Assembly: GCA_951230915.1 (NCBI GenBank)
Contig: OX579641.1
Span: 9,114,001 to 9,178,000, forward strand
DNA from: Antitrichia curtipendula
Lineage: Eukaryota; Streptophyta; Bryopsida; Hypnales; Leucodontaceae
DNA: 64,000 nucleotides
Direction: 5' to 3'
Part shown: positions 63,216-64,000 of the stretch, one piece after another
Position numbering within the stretch: position 1 is the stretch's first letter
Layout: every line of letters starts with the position of its first letter
Notes under the pieces: generated by a model
What the model was told of the DNA's origin: nothing
The model's input: the letters and a program-made list of their open reading frames with translations, nothing else
Database searches by the model: none
Program-made: the position numbers and the translations under genes

Positions 63216-64000
63216 CCAATCTTCTAAAATGCATGCCTTCAAAGTTTATAAATGGTCCCAAAACTTTCCAATGGTTTCAATTAATCCTAAACAAGCAAGT
63301 TGGTGCCCAGGAGCAAAAGTTATACCACAAAAAGCCTCAAACTGAACTCGGCAGTTTTTACAAAAAAATTTGCAAATAATCAAAATAAATTTTGTTTTAT
63401 TTTTTCTCTGAAACTTTATATTGTTGTCTATATGTGAAGCTCCAATTCATTTTATTTGGACTAAGAATGAGCAACTTATGGACAACCTTGTTTTTCAGGC
63501 AATCTAAGCATTTTTTTGAAAACATAACTTGTAGGATTCATTTTTGAATGCAATTTGCACAATTTTTTACAATTTTTTTTTGAAGAATGTTGTTTTTGCT
63601 TGCTTAAACAATCTCAACATTGGGATTATTGTATTTCAATTCCATCTAAGAGCTATTAACAATTTTTTTTTTTTTCAATCTTGGACCTACTTCTACTTAA
63701 CAATTTTTTAAAGAATGAAAGTCAAAAGTGTGGTTTTTGAAATTTTTTTTATAGACTTTCAACTTACATCTTCAACATAAAAAAATTTAAATTCAAAGAC
63801 TGTAGTGCAAGAAATTTCCACAAATGGTGGTCAAAGTCATCTAAAATTGCAAGTCAGTGTTCAAAAAAACTTTCTTTTTCAACTTTCAATGCAAATATCT
63901 TCCAATCTATATGGTAAAACTTCATGAACTTTTTACCACATGATCTTTGACAAGTGAAGTACAAGTTCTTACAATTACATTATAAGAAAATGCTGTTTTT

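Larger units (their letters stand above)
60865..64000 (+). mobile_element. possible larger TTAA-family element, running off the window
   Basis: TTAA plus CCCCTAAAGCCCC at 60865-60881 is an intact family 5' end, followed by the family's AATTTGGAGTTTGGGTAGGT and GATGAAAAAGTTATGGCAC words. Sequence at 63300-64000 resembles the family's middle and 3' parts (compare 17500-18100 and 42400-42700), but no right terminus occurs before 64000. Either one large member with extra sequence between, or two separate fragments. Confidence 0.3.

Overview
The window looks like repeat-rich, low-gene-density nuclear DNA of a land plant, most likely a bryophyte. The strongest evidence is an intact three-exon actinoporin-like gene of the bryoporin type (23551-24760), a family best known from mosses. 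Plant-type GT/AG introns, strongly AT-rich intergenic DNA and many mobile-element remnants fit this. No tRNA, rRNA or CRISPR array was seen.

Layout. 0.1-2.7 kb: a spliced FCP1/HAD-type phosphatase-like gene with one in-frame stop in its first exon. 3.8-16.5 kb: a 22-bp-unit minisatellite array of about 3.3 kb, split by two 4.65-kb elements of one family in opposite orientation (4247-8903 and 10248-14899, both TGTGAG...CTCACA). A shorter relative lies at about 51.2-54.8 kb. 16.5-22.8 kb: AT-rich repeats, a decayed gene with a possible 2OG-Fe(II) dioxygenase fold (18393-20225) and a perfectly palindromic CACTA-type MITE with a 3-bp target duplication (18689-18921). 22.8-25.0 kb: a GC-richer island with the bryoporin-like gene. 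27.0-28.4 kb: a broken transposon-type gene. 31.2-32.2 kb: a non-autonomous element flanked by TTAA.

The main discovery is at 32405-50659: one DNA transposon of 18,255 bp with 27-bp terminal inverted repeats (26/27 identical) and a 4-bp ATCA duplication on both sides. It carries two long genes whose 3' ends point towards the two termini. On the minus strand (35716-32716) is a DDE-transposase-like protein of about 1,000 codons. On the plus strand (45733-50129) is a protein of about 1,460 codons with a ParB-like domain followed by a bacterial-style amino-methyltransferase-like domain. Between them lie a GC-rich spliced ORF, perhaps a captured gene fragment, and several nested small elements. 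Both large genes carry in-frame stops and frameshifts, so this copy appears dead, or the assembly has homopolymer errors.

55.4-57.3 kb holds a decayed coiled-coil gene on the minus strand. The rest, to 64 kb, is AT-rich with TTAA-family fragments, hairpins, a microsatellite and one acidic ORF.

The bryoporin-like gene and perhaps the phosphatase-like gene are the only good candidates for working host genes. Everything else is explained mainly by insertion and decay of mobile DNA. Domain calls were made by eye from translated sequence; no database search was possible.
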